A DNA stretch of 64,000 nt from NCBI RefSeq assembly GCF_001426265.1, contig NZ_LMDG01000001.1:192450-256449 (forward strand), in the 5' to 3' direction. Made by a program: the position numbers and the translations under genes. Shown piece by piece: positions 1-8,626 of this stretch. The DNA is from Rhizobium sp. Root1220. Lineage in GTDB: Bacteria > Pseudomonadota > Alphaproteobacteria > Rhizobiales > Rhizobiaceae. The stretch's first letter is position 1; each line of letters opens with the position of its first letter. The notes under the pieces are model-generated. The model saw nothing but the letters and a program-made list of their open reading frames with translations. It was not told the DNA's origin and did no database searches.

Positions 1-228
1 GACTGCGGTGATCTGGCGAGCCGCGGCCACCAATGAGGCCAGCGGAATCTGCTCGCCATCGCCATAACCTTGCGCGGCCGCGACAGACCAGCTTCCCGTC
101 GCCAGCGCCTTGGCGCCGGCCTCGGTCACTGCCTTCGCTGTTCCGGCATCCCATATGTTGTAGAGGACGACTGGATTGCCCTTCTGATGCAAAGCATCGA
201 ACGCCTTTGCCTTCTCTGCCAGGTTCAT
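1..228 (-). CDS. isocitrate lyase/PEP mutase family protein (partial, C-terminus beyond window)
   Basis: Only the first 76 codons lie in the window; the rest runs off the left edge. The visible N-terminus reads MNLAEKAKAFDALHQKG, then PVVLYNIWDAGTAKAVTEAG and ALATGSWSVAAAQGYGDGE. This is the start of the (beta/alpha)8 barrel of the ICL/PEPM superfamily (PEP phosphonomutase-like), where the first strand carries the NIWDA-type motif. The start ATG at 228 is preceded by a GGGGGAG ribosome-binding site. Catalytic residues further along cannot be checked, so the substrate is unknown. It is transcribed divergently from the HAD gene at 355. Confidence 0.75.
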   Translation of the reverse strand, partial: MNLAEKAKAFDALHQKGNPVVLYNIWDAGTAKAVTEAGAKALATGSWSVAAAQGYGDGEQIPLASLVAAARQITAV

Positions 229-354
229 TCGTTTCTCCCCCGTGAGCTCCCAATTGCTGGGAACTTAGTCCGATTGCTCGACATCATCAATCAAGCGACT
301 GGAATGAATGCATTCCGGATTTCAATTGAACGCACCGCGTGCCATAACGCCGGC

Positions 355-1062
355 ATGACCAAGATAGATCGCACGCCCACCGAGGCAGACTTCTCGCATG
401 TGACCGAGTGGGTTTTCGACCTCGACAACACGCTCTATCCGCATCACGTCAATCTGTTTTCGCAGATCGACAAGAACATGACAGCCTACGTTTCGACGCT
501 CTTGCAAATGGAGCGGGACGAGGCGCGTAAGCTGCAGAAGCAATATTATCTCGATCACGGCACGACCCTGCAGGGATTGATGATCCATCACGGCATCGAC
601 CCCAACGACTTTCTCGAGAAAGCCCATGCGATCGACTATTCGAGCCTGACCGCGCAGCCGGAACTCGGCACAGCGATCAAGGCGCTGCCCGGGCGCAAGT
701 TCATCTTCACCAATGGCAGCGTCAAGCATGCGGAGATGGCGGCCGGCGCGCTTGGTATTCTCGAGCATTTCGACGATATCTTCGACATCGTTGCAGCCGA
801 TTATGTGCCGAAACCGGCACAGGCCACCTATGACAAGTTCGCTGCGCTGAAGCGCATCGAGACCGGCAAGGCAGCCATGTTCGAAGACCTGCCACGCAAT
901 TTGAAGGTCCCTAAAGCACTTGGCATGCAGACGGTCCTGTTGGTGCCCAACAACCTCGAGGATACGGTTGTCGAATGGTGGGAAAAGACCAGCGGCGACG
1001 AGGATCACATCGACTTCGTCACCGACGATCTCACTGATTTTCTTGGCAAGATTATCGGTTAG
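355..1062 (+). CDS. HAD-family pyrimidine 5'-nucleotidase
   Basis: The 235-residue product is a cytosolic haloacid dehalogenase-fold phosphatase. Motif I is FDLDNTLY, with nucleophile D22 and acid/base D24. Motif II is FTNGS (T119), motif III is K153 in YVPKPA, and motif IV is FEDLPRN (E177, D178). The family (TIGR01993-type) dephosphorylates pyrimidine nucleotides and other small phosphoesters. The frame is open from about position 70, but the upstream part overlaps the leader of the divergent gene and looks non-coding; ATG 355 begins the conserved part. Substrate specificity is inferred from the family. Confidence 0.85.
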   Translation: MTKIDRTPTEADFSHVTEWVFDLDNTLYPHHVNLFSQIDKNMTAYVSTLLQMERDEARKLQKQYYLDHGTTLQGLMIHHGIDPNDFLEKAHAIDYSSLTAQPELGTAIKALPGRKFIFTNGSVKHAEMAAGALGILEHFDDIFDIVAADYVPKPAQATYDKFAALKRIETGKAAMFEDLPRNLKVPKALGMQTVLLVPNNLEDTVVEWWEKTSGDEDHIDFVTDDLTDFLGKIIG

Positions 1063-1172
1063 ATTACCAAACTTTCATCCAGCTTACCGATCTTTAATTC
1101 GTCAGATCGGAGCCTGCGCCCTACCCTTTCGCGTGCAATCCGCAATGAGATTGCACACCGAAAGGAATTGAG

Positions 1173-1796
1173 ATGTCACGCAACAAGCTGATACTGGCCG
1201 CACTTTCCTCCGTCATGTTTGCCGGTGCTGCAGCCGGCAGCAGTTTTGCCGCATCCGGCGACAAGCCCCGCCATCCGTCGCGTCCTCACCAGATGATGGG
1301 CGGCGGTCTCGGTTCGCCTATCATGCGCGAGGTCGTGTTCGTCCGAATGCTGCAGCAATTCGACACGAACAAGGACGGTCAGATTACCAAACAGGAAGCC
1401 AAGGACGGCATGGAGGCGATCTTTGCCGCAATCGACACGAACAACGATGGCTCGCTGACACCAGGTGAGATCCGCAAGTATCATGAAGCACAGATGGCCA
1501 AGGTCAAGGCATCGAAGGAGGATACGACCGACGACGAAAGCCTGGGTCAAACTGATGACGATGCCATGCAGCCTGCGCCGCCTCCCGGCGGCCCTGATGG
1601 CGGCGCCGGCCGTCACGGCATGCGCGGCGGCATGATTCGGGAATTGTTGCTCATTCAACGCATCGACACCGACGAAAACGGTCAGATTTCCCAACAGGAA
1701 GCCGACGCCGCCTTCGACAAATTCTTCAGCTTCATGGACAACAACAAGGATGGCGTGATCTCGATCGCGGATATGCCGGATCGGCCATTTCCGTAA
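1173..1796 (+). CDS. secreted protein with four EF-hands
   Basis: The 207-residue product has an N-terminal signal peptide (MSRNKLILAALSSVMFAGAA, likely cleaved near residue 26 after FAA), so it is probably periplasmic. Four canonical EF-hand loops are visible: DTNKDGQITKQE (64-75), DTNNDGSLTPGE (88-99), DTDENGQISQQE (165-176) and DNNKDGVISIAD (189-200). All have acidic residues at positions 1, 3, 5 and 12 or close variants. The two pairs are separated by an acidic, Pro/Gly-rich linker (about 115-150). A role in calcium binding or buffering is inferred. Start ATG 1173 has AAAGGAA upstream, and a strong terminator follows. Confidence 0.88.
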   Translation: MSRNKLILAALSSVMFAGAAAGSSFAASGDKPRHPSRPHQMMGGGLGSPIMREVVFVRMLQQFDTNKDGQITKQEAKDGMEAIFAAIDTNNDGSLTPGEIRKYHEAQMAKVKASKEDTTDDESLGQTDDDAMQPAPPPGGPDGGAGRHGMRGGMIRELLLIQRIDTDENGQISQQEADAAFDKFFSFMDNNKDGVISIADMPDRPFP

Positions 1797-1819
1797 GCAA
1801 TGAATTACGAAAATAGGCG

Positions 1820-1845
1820 CCGCCGCGTCATCGCGGCGGTTTTTA
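1820..1845 (+). terminator. Rho-independent terminator after the EF-hand gene
   Basis: A perfect 8-bp GC stem (CCGCCGCG, loop TCAT, CGCGGCGG) is followed by TTTTTATT. It lies 24 bases after the EF-hand stop codon and touches the stop codon of the convergent LOG-family gene, so it may serve both strands. Confidence 0.8.
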
Positions 1846-2709
1846 TTCGTGGTGCTCGTAGAAATCCCGGATGATCTTCCAGGCATCATCGGCGGTATCG
1901 ACGAAGCTGATCAGATCGACGTCGTCCGGGGCGATCGTGCCGAACTCGGCGAGCGCCTCGAAATTGACGATGCTCCGCCAGAATTTCTCGCCGAACAGGA
2001 TGAGTGGCATCTTTTCCATACGCCCCGTCTGAATGAGCGTCAGGCATTCAAAGAATTCGTCGAGCGTGCCGAAGCCGCCTGGGAAGACCGCAATCGCCTT
2101 TGCCCGCACCATGAAGTGCATCTTCCGGATCGCGAAATAGTGGAAGTTGAAGCTCAATTCCGGCGTCACGTAGACGTTCGGCGCCTGCTCGTGAGGCAGC
2201 ACGATGTTGAGGCCGATCGAGGGCGCGCCCTCATCGGCCGCGCCGCGGTTTCCGGCCTCCATCACGCCGGGGCCGCCGCCGGTCACAATGACATACTCGT
2301 GAAAGTCGAAGCTCGCCGAATATTTCGAACATAGCCGCGCAAACTTCCGGGCCTCGTCGTAATAGACCGATGCGGCCTCCAGATTGGCGCGCTGCGTCTC
2401 GTTTCGCGCCGCCCACGCGCTCTGGCCGGGCGCCGGGATGCGGGCACCGCCGAACATCACTACCGTTGATTTTATGCCCCGCTCCGAAAGCATCATCTCG
2501 GGCTTCAGCAGTTCCAGTTGCAGCCGGATCGGGCGCAGCTCCTCGCGGCACAGAAAGTCCTCGTCGGCATAGGCAAGACGATACGATGGCGAAAGCGTTT
2601 GGGGCGTTTTAGGCACTGACTCGGCGCGGCGTTTGTCGGTCACGCTCGACTTCAGCGGGTCCCAGACGCCGTCCTTGCGCCGCAACCTGCCGTTTCTTCC
2701 TTTTGCCAT
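1843..2709 (-). CDS. LOG family protein (TIGR00730-type Rossmann fold)
   Basis: The 288-residue product carries the nucleotide-monophosphate binding signatures of the LOG/lysine decarboxylase-like family: GGGPGVMEAGNRG at about 144-156 and PGGFGTLDE at about 210-218. Plant LOG enzymes release active cytokinin from cytokinin riboside 5'-monophosphate. Most bacterial members act as ribonucleotide 5'-monophosphate phosphoribohydrolases of uncertain substrate. The first 70 residues are a basic extension (MAKGRNGRLRRKDG) beyond the core fold. ATG 2709 is chosen because GAAAGG sits about 8 bases upstream; the frame stays open to 2799. Confidence 0.82.
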   Translation of the reverse strand: MAKGRNGRLRRKDGVWDPLKSSVTDKRRAESVPKTPQTLSPSYRLAYADEDFLCREELRPIRLQLELLKPEMMLSERGIKSTVVMFGGARIPAPGQSAWAARNETQRANLEAASVYYDEARKFARLCSKYSASFDFHEYVIVTGGGPGVMEAGNRGAADEGAPSIGLNIVLPHEQAPNVYVTPELSFNFHYFAIRKMHFMVRAKAIAVFPGGFGTLDEFFECLTLIQTGRMEKMPLILFGEKFWRSIVNFEALAEFGTIAPDDVDLISFVDTADDAWKIIRDFYEHHE

Positions 2710-2901
2710 GCCGAAATGCCTTTCAGTCGACCGGCAGCCACTGCCGGTCATGTCGTTAGCGCCTTGAATCGGGAGAGCGATCCTGCCCCGAAAAATCATT
2801 CCATTTTAGCCGTGCATGCGATAGAGCAGATCGCGTCCCGCCAATCACAATTCCCGGAGGCTTCGGTCTCCACGATAGAGATCGAAGTTTAAGGAATTCC
2901 A

Positions 2902-3762
2902 ATGAGCGCCAACGACCTTTCTTCCCTCGAAAAGACCATCGAAGCCGCCTTCGATAGCCGCGACAGCGTGACCACGTCAACGAAAGGCGAAGTGCGCGAT
3001 GCGATCGAAGCAGCACTCGAACTTCTCGACGGCGGCAAGGCACGCGTCGCAGAGCGCGGTGCCGATGGCGTGTGGAAGGTCAACCAGTGGCTGAAGAAGG
3101 CGGTCCTGCTTTCCTTCCGCCTGAACGACATGGAAGTCGTCAAGGGCGGGTCCGGCAATTCGACGTGGTGGGACAAGGTACCATCGAAATTCGAAAATTG
3201 GGGCGAGAACCAGTATCGCGCCGCGGGCTTCCGCGCCGTGCCGAACTGCATCGTCCGCCGCTCTGCCTTTGTCGCCAAAAACGTCGTGCTGATGCCGTCC
3301 TTCGTCAACCTCGGCGCTTATGTCGATGAAGGCACGATGGTCGACACCTGGGCAACCGTGGGCTCGTGCGCGCAGATCGGCAAGCACGTGCATCTCTCCG
3401 GCGGCGTCGGCATCGGCGGCGTTCTTGAACCGATGCAGGCCGGCCCGACGATCATCGAAGACAACTGCTTTATCGGCGCGCGGTCGGAAGTCGTCGAAGG
3501 CTGCATCATCCGCGAGGGATCGGTCCTCGGCATGGGCGTCTATATCGGCAAGTCCACCAAGATCGTCGATCGCGCCACCGGCGAAGTGATGTACGGCGAA
3601 GTGCCGCCCTATTCGGTTGTCGTTGCTGGTTCCATGCCGTCGGGCAATGCTACGATGGCCAACGGCCTGCCGGCGCCGCATCTCTATTGCGCCGTCATCG
3701 TCAAGCGCGTCGATGAAAAGACCCGTTCGAAGACAGGCATCAACGAGCTGCTGCGCGACTGA
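2902..3762 (+). CDS. dapD: 2,3,4,5-tetrahydropyridine-2,6-dicarboxylate N-succinyltransferase
   Basis: DapD transfers succinyl from succinyl-CoA to tetrahydrodipicolinate in the succinylase branch of lysine and meso-diaminopimelate synthesis. The 286-residue length is typical for the proteobacterial enzyme. The middle third (about 110-230) shows the left-handed beta-helix hexapeptide pattern, for example [19 protein letters not shown] and [15 protein letters not shown]. The C-terminal loop [18 protein letters not shown] is also typical. ATG 2902 has AAGGAATT upstream. dapE follows 141 bases later on the same strand, so the two consecutive-pathway genes are probably co-transcribed. Confidence 0.97.
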   Translation: MSANDLSSLEKTIEAAFDSRDSVTTSTKGEVRDAIEAALELLDGGKARVAERGADGVWKVNQWLKKAVLLSFRLNDMEVVKGGSGNSTWWDKVPSKFENWGENQYRAAGFRAVPNCIVRRSAFVAKNVVLMPSFVNLGAYVDEGTMVDTWATVGSCAQIGKHVHLSGGVGIGGVLEPMQAGPTIIEDNCFIGARSEVVEGCIIREGSVLGMGVYIGKSTKIVDRATGEVMYGEVPPYSVVVAGSMPSGNATMANGLPAPHLYCAVIVKRVDEKTRSKTGINELLRD

Positions 3763-3903
3763 TAGTGCCAGAGCGTTCGCAGAAGGCGCTTCGCCCGTCG
3801 CGAACCGCCGGACAGCTCGCCGCGAAATGGACGGCATACCTCGACAGGGCGACGACGCCGCCTTGCCTTTTCTTTGCCACTACCCCCGGATAACTCCACT
3901 GCC

Positions 3904-5097
3904 ATGACCGCTACCGATCCCGTCGCCAATCTCCAGACCCTGATTCGCTGCCCGTCCGTGACACCCGCCGAGGGCGGCGCGCTGTCGGCGCTTGACGCGA
4001 TGCTCTCGCCGCTCGGCTTCAAGGTCGAGAAGGTGAAGGCGACAGAGCCGGGAACACCGGATATCGAGAACCTCTATGCGCGCCTTGGCAACGATGGCCC
4101 GCATTTGATGTTTGCCGGGCACACGGATGTGGTTCCAGTCGGTGACGAAGCCGCATGGACACATCCGCCCTTTGCTGCTGAAATCGCAGGCGGCGAGCTC
4201 TTCGGCCGCGGCGCGGTCGATATGAAGGGCGGCATCGCCTGTTTTGTTGCCGCCGTTGCCCGCCATATCGAAAAGCATGGCGCACCGAAGGGTTCGGTTT
4301 CGTTCCTGATTACCGGCGACGAAGAAGGACCGGCGGTTAACGGCACGATCAAGCTTCTTCAATGGGCGACGGAGCGTGGCGAGCAGTGGGATGCATGCCT
4401 TGTCGGCGAACCCACCAATCCCGACAGACTCGGCGACATGATCAAGATTGGCCGCCGTGGTTCGCTATCCGGCAAGATAACCGTGCACGGCGTTCAGGGC
4501 CACGCTGCCTATCCGCACCTCGCGGACAATGCAGTGCGCGGGATCCTGCAATTGACGCAGTCGCTGATGGACCCGCCGTTCGACGGCGGCACCGATAATT
4601 TCCAGCCGTCCAACCTCGAAGTGACGACGATCGACGTCGGCAATCCGGCAACCAACGTCGTTCCCTCCAAGGCGACGGCCAGTTTCAACATCCGCTTCAA
4701 CGACACATGGACGGCGGAAAGCCTGCAGCAGGAGATCGTACGACGGCTGGACGATGCTGCCGCGCACGGCTCGCTTCGTCCCGGCCGCGAGCCGCTGCGA
4801 TACGACATGGTTTGGGCCGAGCGGCCGAGCCATGTGTTCCTCACCCGCAACAACGCGCTGATCGCCTCGCTGTCTTCGGCCGTGGAAAGCGTTACCGGAC
4901 TAGCGCCGAAACTCTCCACCACGGGAGGCACGTCCGATGCCCGGTTCATCAAGGACTATTGCCCGGTCGTCGAATTCGGGCTTGTCGGGCAGACGATGCA
5001 CATGGTTGACGAACGTGTCGCGGTTTCCGACCTCGAGCAACTGACCGGAATCTACGAGACCTTCATCGAGCGCTGGTTCGAGAATGCCGGGCTTTAA
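3904..5097 (+). CDS. dapE: succinyl-diaminopimelate desuccinylase
   Basis: DapE is a dinuclear zinc M20 hydrolase that cleaves N-succinyl-LL-diaminopimelate to LL-DAP and succinate. The 397-residue product shows [11 protein letters not shown] (metal ligand H73, D75), RGAVDMKGG (bridging D106), TGDEEGPA (catalytic E140, metal E141), TGGTSDARF, and a C-terminal metal His in QTMHMVDE. The dimerisation domain lies at about 180-290. The frame is open to 3874, but ATG 3904 matches the usual family start ([20 protein letters not shown]). Its 3' end overlaps the next gene by 14 bases. Confidence 0.97.
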   Translation: MTATDPVANLQTLIRCPSVTPAEGGALSALDAMLSPLGFKVEKVKATEPGTPDIENLYARLGNDGPHLMFAGHTDVVPVGDEAAWTHPPFAAEIAGGELFGRGAVDMKGGIACFVAAVARHIEKHGAPKGSVSFLITGDEEGPAVNGTIKLLQWATERGEQWDACLVGEPTNPDRLGDMIKIGRRGSLSGKITVHGVQGHAAYPHLADNAVRGILQLTQSLMDPPFDGGTDNFQPSNLEVTTIDVGNPATNVVPSKATASFNIRFNDTWTAESLQQEIVRRLDDAAAHGSLRPGREPLRYDMVWAERPSHVFLTRNNALIASLSSAVESVTGLAPKLSTTGGTSDARFIKDYCPVVEFGLVGQTMHMVDERVAVSDLEQLTGIYETFIERWFENAGL

Positions 5098-5680
5098 GGA
5101 AGTACAGTATTACCTCGCCGGGCTGTGGCTGCTGATCCGCATGGATCCGCGCGGCTTTGGTTTCCTCGACATGTCCGAACGAGGCGCCAATCGTTCGTTC
5201 TGGGCGATATTCTGGTGCCTGCCTCCGATGGGCATTTCCTGGCTCTGGTGGCGCCAGGCCTTTCTGCTGACGATGCCGCCGCATACAGATGTCGGGGTGT
5301 TATTCTATTTGCGCCTCGGAATGGTGGAAACGGCAAACTGGTTCGTGCCGCTGATCTTCGCCGGACTGCTGCTGCTCGCCTTCAAGAAGGGCGAACGCTT
5401 CGCGCCCATCATCGTTAGCGTCAACTGGCTTGGCGTCCCACTGTCCTATATCAACGGGTTGCTGCTGGCCCTGGTCTTCTTCGTACCCGGTGCGGTTGGT
5501 GTTGTCTCGATACTGCTGCTCGCCTTCATGTTCGCACAGGTCTTCGCGATCGCCCGTATTCTGCGGATGATTTTCTTTGGAAACGGCCTGATGGTCGGTG
5601 CGCTGACGCTGGTGCTGCTGGTGCCGCCTCTGCTGCTGTCAGAATACCTACAGCGCTTTCTCGGTATCTATCCGGTCTAG
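5084..5680 (+). CDS. multi-pass membrane protein of unknown function downstream of dapE
   Basis: The 198-residue product is strongly hydrophobic. Segments near residues 35-60 ([18 protein letters not shown]), 72-105, 115-150 and 150-190 suggest about five or six membrane helices. I recognise no catalytic motif. The ATG lies inside the last codons of dapE in another frame, so translation is probably coupled and the gene sits in the dapD-dapE transcription unit. The N-terminal segment [20 protein letters not shown] is the least hydrophobic and may be cytosolic. No function is proposed. Confidence 0.8.
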   Translation: MPGFKEVQYYLAGLWLLIRMDPRGFGFLDMSERGANRSFWAIFWCLPPMGISWLWWRQAFLLTMPPHTDVGVLFYLRLGMVETANWFVPLIFAGLLLLAFKKGERFAPIIVSVNWLGVPLSYINGLLLALVFFVPGAVGVVSILLLAFMFAQVFAIARILRMIFFGNGLMVGALTLVLLVPPLLLSEYLQRFLGIYPV

Positions 5681-5684
5681 GCAG

Positions 5685-6089
5685 TTATCGACCCGGAACG
5701 ATTTCGCCGTCTTCCTTGGTAAAGGCGCCGATCGCCGAATTGGGCAATATCTCCAGGACGAGCTCCGACGGGCGGCACAAGCACACTCCCTTCTCCGTGA
5801 CCACGATCGGCCGATTGATCAGGATGGGATTGGCGATCATGGCGTCCAGCAAATGGTCGTCGCTGAGCGATGGATCATCCAGACCCAGCTCCTCGTAAGG
5901 CGTGCCCTTCTCGCGCAACAGCGCACGAACAGGGATATCCATCGCAGCAATCAGTTCGACCAGTCGCTTGCGTGTCGGCGGTGTCTTCAGATATTCTATG
6001 ACCTCCGGCTCCTCGCCGGATTGACGGATCATGGCAAGCGTGTTGCGCGAGGTCCCGCAGGCGGGGTTATGATAGATCGTCGTCGTCAT
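5685..6089 (-). CDS. arsC: arsenate reductase (glutaredoxin-dependent, ArsC family)
   Basis: The 134-residue product fits the thioredoxin-fold ArsC family, which reduces arsenate to arsenite using glutathione and glutaredoxin. N-terminal [13 protein letters not shown] carries the nucleophilic C11, and [18 protein letters not shown] holds the family arginines near the active site. No arsR, arsB or acr3 gene is nearby, so arsenic resistance cannot be inferred from context. ATG 6089 lies inside the last codons of truA (23-base overlap), which suggests the gene ends the def-fmt-truA-arsC transcription unit. Confidence 0.88.
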   Translation of the reverse strand: MTTTIYHNPACGTSRNTLAMIRQSGEEPEVIEYLKTPPTRKRLVELIAAMDIPVRALLREKGTPYEELGLDDPSLSDDHLLDAMIANPILINRPIVVTEKGVCLCRPSELVLEILPNSAIGAFTKEDGEIVPGR

Positions 6090-6873
6090 TGCGCGCTTCC
6101 GTCTCCGTCCGCCGATCGGTGATGACCGCGGGATAGTCGACCTGCATGAAATAGAGCCCGTCAGGCGGTGCGACCGGGCCGCAGGCCTTTCGGTCGCGAG
6201 CTTCAAGCGCCGCACGCACATCCTCAGGCGTCCACTTGCCCTCGCCCGCGAGCTTCAACGTGCCGGCAAAGGAGCGGATCTGATTGTGCAGGAAGCTCTG
6301 GGCGGTGGCCCGAATTTCGATCAGTTCGCCACTGCGGCTCACATCCAGCCGGTCGAGCGTGCGCACGGGGCTGTTGGCCTGGCAGTGCGCCGAACGAAAG
6401 GTCGTAAAATCATGATTGCCGACCAGCGTCTGAGCGGCAGCGTGCATCGCCTGGTGATCCAGTGGCTTCGGAACCCACCAGGCCTTGCCGGCCTCGATCG
6501 CCAGCGGCGCACGGCGGGTGATGATGCGATAGAGATAGTGCCGCCGTTGCGCCGAAAAGCGCGCATCGAAGAATTCGCTGGCGCTTTCGACATCGACGAT
6601 AGACACGCGCTCGCCCGCCATCCTCAGATGCGCGTTGAGCGCGTTCTGCAGCTTGAAGGGTGCCCATTCCTTGGCGAGATCGCCATGGACCACCTGCCCC
6701 ATCGCATGCACGCCGGAATCGGTCCGCCCCGCGCCGCGGATCGACACGGTTTCGCCGCTCGCCGAAAGAATGGCCTTCTCGATCGCCCCCTGCACGGATG
6801 GGCCGTTGTCCTGTCGCTGCCAGCCGACATAGGGCGCGCCGTCATACTCGACGGTCATGCGGTAACGGTGCAT
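6067..6873 (-). CDS. truA: tRNA pseudouridine(38-40) synthase
   Basis: TruA isomerises uridines 38-40 of the tRNA anticodon stem. The 268-residue product begins [21 protein letters not shown] and carries the catalytic aspartate in [11 protein letters not shown] (D52). The second-half motif [11 protein letters not shown] is present. The last 15 residues ([13 protein letters not shown]) are an acidic tail beyond the usual family end. Its ATG overlaps the fmt stop by one base (TGATG), indicating translational coupling. Confidence 0.96.
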   Translation of the reverse strand: MHRYRMTVEYDGAPYVGWQRQDNGPSVQGAIEKAILSASGETVSIRGAGRTDSGVHAMGQVVHGDLAKEWAPFKLQNALNAHLRMAGERVSIVDVESASEFFDARFSAQRRHYLYRIITRRAPLAIEAGKAWWVPKPLDHQAMHAAAQTLVGNHDFTTFRSAHCQANSPVRTLDRLDVSRSGELIEIRATAQSFLHNQIRSFAGTLKLAGEGKWTPEDVRAALEARDRKACGPVAPPDGLYFMQVDYPAVITDRRTETEARNDDDDLS

Positions 6874-7808
6874 CAGAACAGCCTCGTGCCTGATGGAAGC
6901 GGTGTGCCGCGCAGAAAATCGGCCGCCATCAATGGCTTGCCACCAGCCTTCTGTAGCTTTGTCAGCCTGATGGCACCCGCGCCGCAGGCAACGACGAGAT
7001 CGTCCGATAGCAACTCACCGGCCGCGCCAGAACCATCCGCGCGTTCGGAACCGAGCACTTTCACGCGCTCCGGCTTACCGCCGACCACAAGTTCGAACCA
7101 CGCGCCCGGAAAAGGCGCAAGTCCGCGGATATGATTGTGAACCTCGGCCGCACGCTTCGAGAAATCGATCCGCGTCTCGCTCTTGTCTATCTTGGCGGCA
7201 TAGTGCACGCCGTCGACAGGCTGTGGCGTAAGTGACAGACTGCCCATTTCGAGATCGACCATCGCCTTGGCCATTGCCTTGGCGCCGGCATGCATGAGCG
7301 TGTCATGCAACTCGCCGGCCGTCATGTTCTCGCCGATAGCGACCTCGCTGGTGATCGCCACGTCGCCGGTGTCGAGCCCCTTGTCCATCTTCATTACCAT
7401 CATGCCGGTCTTTTCGTCGCCCGCCATGATCGCCCGCTGGATGGGTGCCGCACCGCGCCAGCGCGGCAGCAACGAGGCGTGCCCGTTGTAGCAGCCGTAA
7501 CGCGTGCCATTCAGGATCGCCTCGGGGAGCAGCAGGCCGTAGGCAACGACGACGGCAACGTCTGCCTTGTGGGCGGCGAAGCGCTCACGCTCGGCGGGAT
7601 CCTTGAAGTTGACGGGCGTGAAGACCGGGATGCCCAGAAGCTCCGCTGCCTGATGAACCGGCGACTTCTGCAGGTCAAGTCCACGGCGTCCGCCGGGACG
7701 CGGCGGTTGCGTGTAGACGGCCAGGATCGAGTGCCCGGCATCCACCAGCATACGCAGGGTCGGGACGGAGAATTCCGGCGTTCCCATGAAAATGATGCGA
7801 AGCGACAT
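6873..7808 (-). CDS. fmt: methionyl-tRNA formyltransferase
   Basis: Fmt formylates the initiator Met-tRNA using 10-formyl-tetrahydrofolate. The 311-residue product has the N-terminal formyltransferase fold ([21 protein letters not shown]) and the folate-binding/catalytic stretch [20 protein letters not shown] at about 109-128. DKGLDTGDV follows, and the C-terminal tRNA-binding OB domain starts near residue 205. It sits between def and truA on the same strand. def removes the formyl group that Fmt adds, so the pair covers both ends of the N-formylmethionine cycle. Confidence 0.97.
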   Translation of the reverse strand: MSLRIIFMGTPEFSVPTLRMLVDAGHSILAVYTQPPRPGGRRGLDLQKSPVHQAAELLGIPVFTPVNFKDPAERERFAAHKADVAVVVAYGLLLPEAILNGTRYGCYNGHASLLPRWRGAAPIQRAIMAGDEKTGMMVMKMDKGLDTGDVAITSEVAIGENMTAGELHDTLMHAGAKAMAKAMVDLEMGSLSLTPQPVDGVHYAAKIDKSETRIDFSKRAAEVHNHIRGLAPFPGAWFELVVGGKPERVKVLGSERADGSGAAGELLSDDLVVACGAGAIRLTKLQKAGGKPLMAADFLRGTPLPSGTRLF

Positions 7809-8010
7809 TTTTTCTCGCCAGTCTTGAGGTCAGCCGTCTTCAAACGGGTTTACGGGGTCGAAATCAAGCCCTTCTGAAAACCGATGTGGCTTTTGTGGTC
7901 GCACGTTGAGGGTTGCCAAGCCTCTCCAGTTTCCCGCATGCACTCGAAACGGGCTTCCAGCACCCGTCCACAGCACATTGATGCTTTGACCCGAGGATTT
8001 CAATGCGACC

Positions 8011-8529
8011 TCAGATCGCCTTCGTGGTCTTGGCCGCCTTGGCAAACTTCTTGACCACCATTTCGCGCTTGAGCCGCGAGATGTGATCAATAAAGAGCAC
8101 GCCGTTGAGGTGGTCGATCTCGTGCTGCAGGCAGGTAGCGAGCAGGCTGTCAGCCTCCACCATCTGTTCCTTGCCGTCGCGGTCGAGATACTTGACGCTG
8201 ACTGTAGCGGGGCGCTCGACCTCGGCATAATAGTCAGGGATCGACAAGCAACCTTCCTCGTAGACAGAGCGCTCGTTGGAGGATGTGACGACTTCGGGGT
8301 TGATGAAGACGAGAGGCTGCTTCTCCTCGCCTTCGCGCGAAACGTCTATGACCAGAACGCGGCGCAGCACGCCGATCTGGATGGCGGCGAGGCCGATGCC
8401 CGGTGCGTCATACATCGTATCGAGCATGTCGTCTGCGAGACGTTGGAGATCACTGTCGACGCGCTCGATCGGCTTGGAAACCTGACGGAGCAGCGGGTCG
8501 GGGAGAATGATGAGTGGCTTGATGGTCAT
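8011..8529 (-). CDS. def: peptide deformylase
   Basis: Def is an iron-dependent hydrolase that removes the formyl group from nascent proteins. The 172-residue product has all three family motifs: [10 protein letters not shown] (45-53), EEGCLSIP (metal ligand C94) and QHEIDHLNG (ligands H136 and H140, catalytic E137). It starts at ATG 8529 ([12 protein letters not shown]) with GGGAA just upstream; an in-frame upstream extension exists but lacks family similarity. A gap of about 200 bases separates it from fmt, and I see no gene or clear signal in that gap. Confidence 0.97.
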   Translation of the reverse strand: MTIKPLIILPDPLLRQVSKPIERVDSDLQRLADDMLDTMYDAPGIGLAAIQIGVLRRVLVIDVSREGEEKQPLVFINPEVVTSSNERSVYEEGCLSIPDYYAEVERPATVSVKYLDRDGKEQMVEADSLLATCLQHEIDHLNGVLFIDHISRLKREMVVKKFAKAAKTTKAI

Positions 8530-8575
8530 GGCGTTCCCATAACCCATCTTTTTGCCCGATGGAATTATCCGAAAG

Positions 8576-8607
8576 CCGGTGGCGGCGCTTTTTTGCGTCG
8601 CCACCGG
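8576..8607 (-). terminator. long hairpin between the globin chemoreceptor gene and def
   Basis: Arms CCGGTGGCG and CGCCACCGG are extended by an inner CGC/GCG, around one mismatch on the minus strand and a six-base loop. On the minus strand it begins 20 bases after the chemoreceptor stop. Only CTTTC follows, so the U-tract is poor. It could still end or stabilise that transcript. Confidence 0.5.
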
Positions 8608-8626
8608 AATTTAGCCGCATTTCGCC

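Noticed and set aside
70..354. An upstream extension of the HAD nucleotidase reading frame
   Set aside because: It overlaps the divergent PEP mutase-like gene and its leader, lacks family similarity, and the conserved protein starts at ATG 355.
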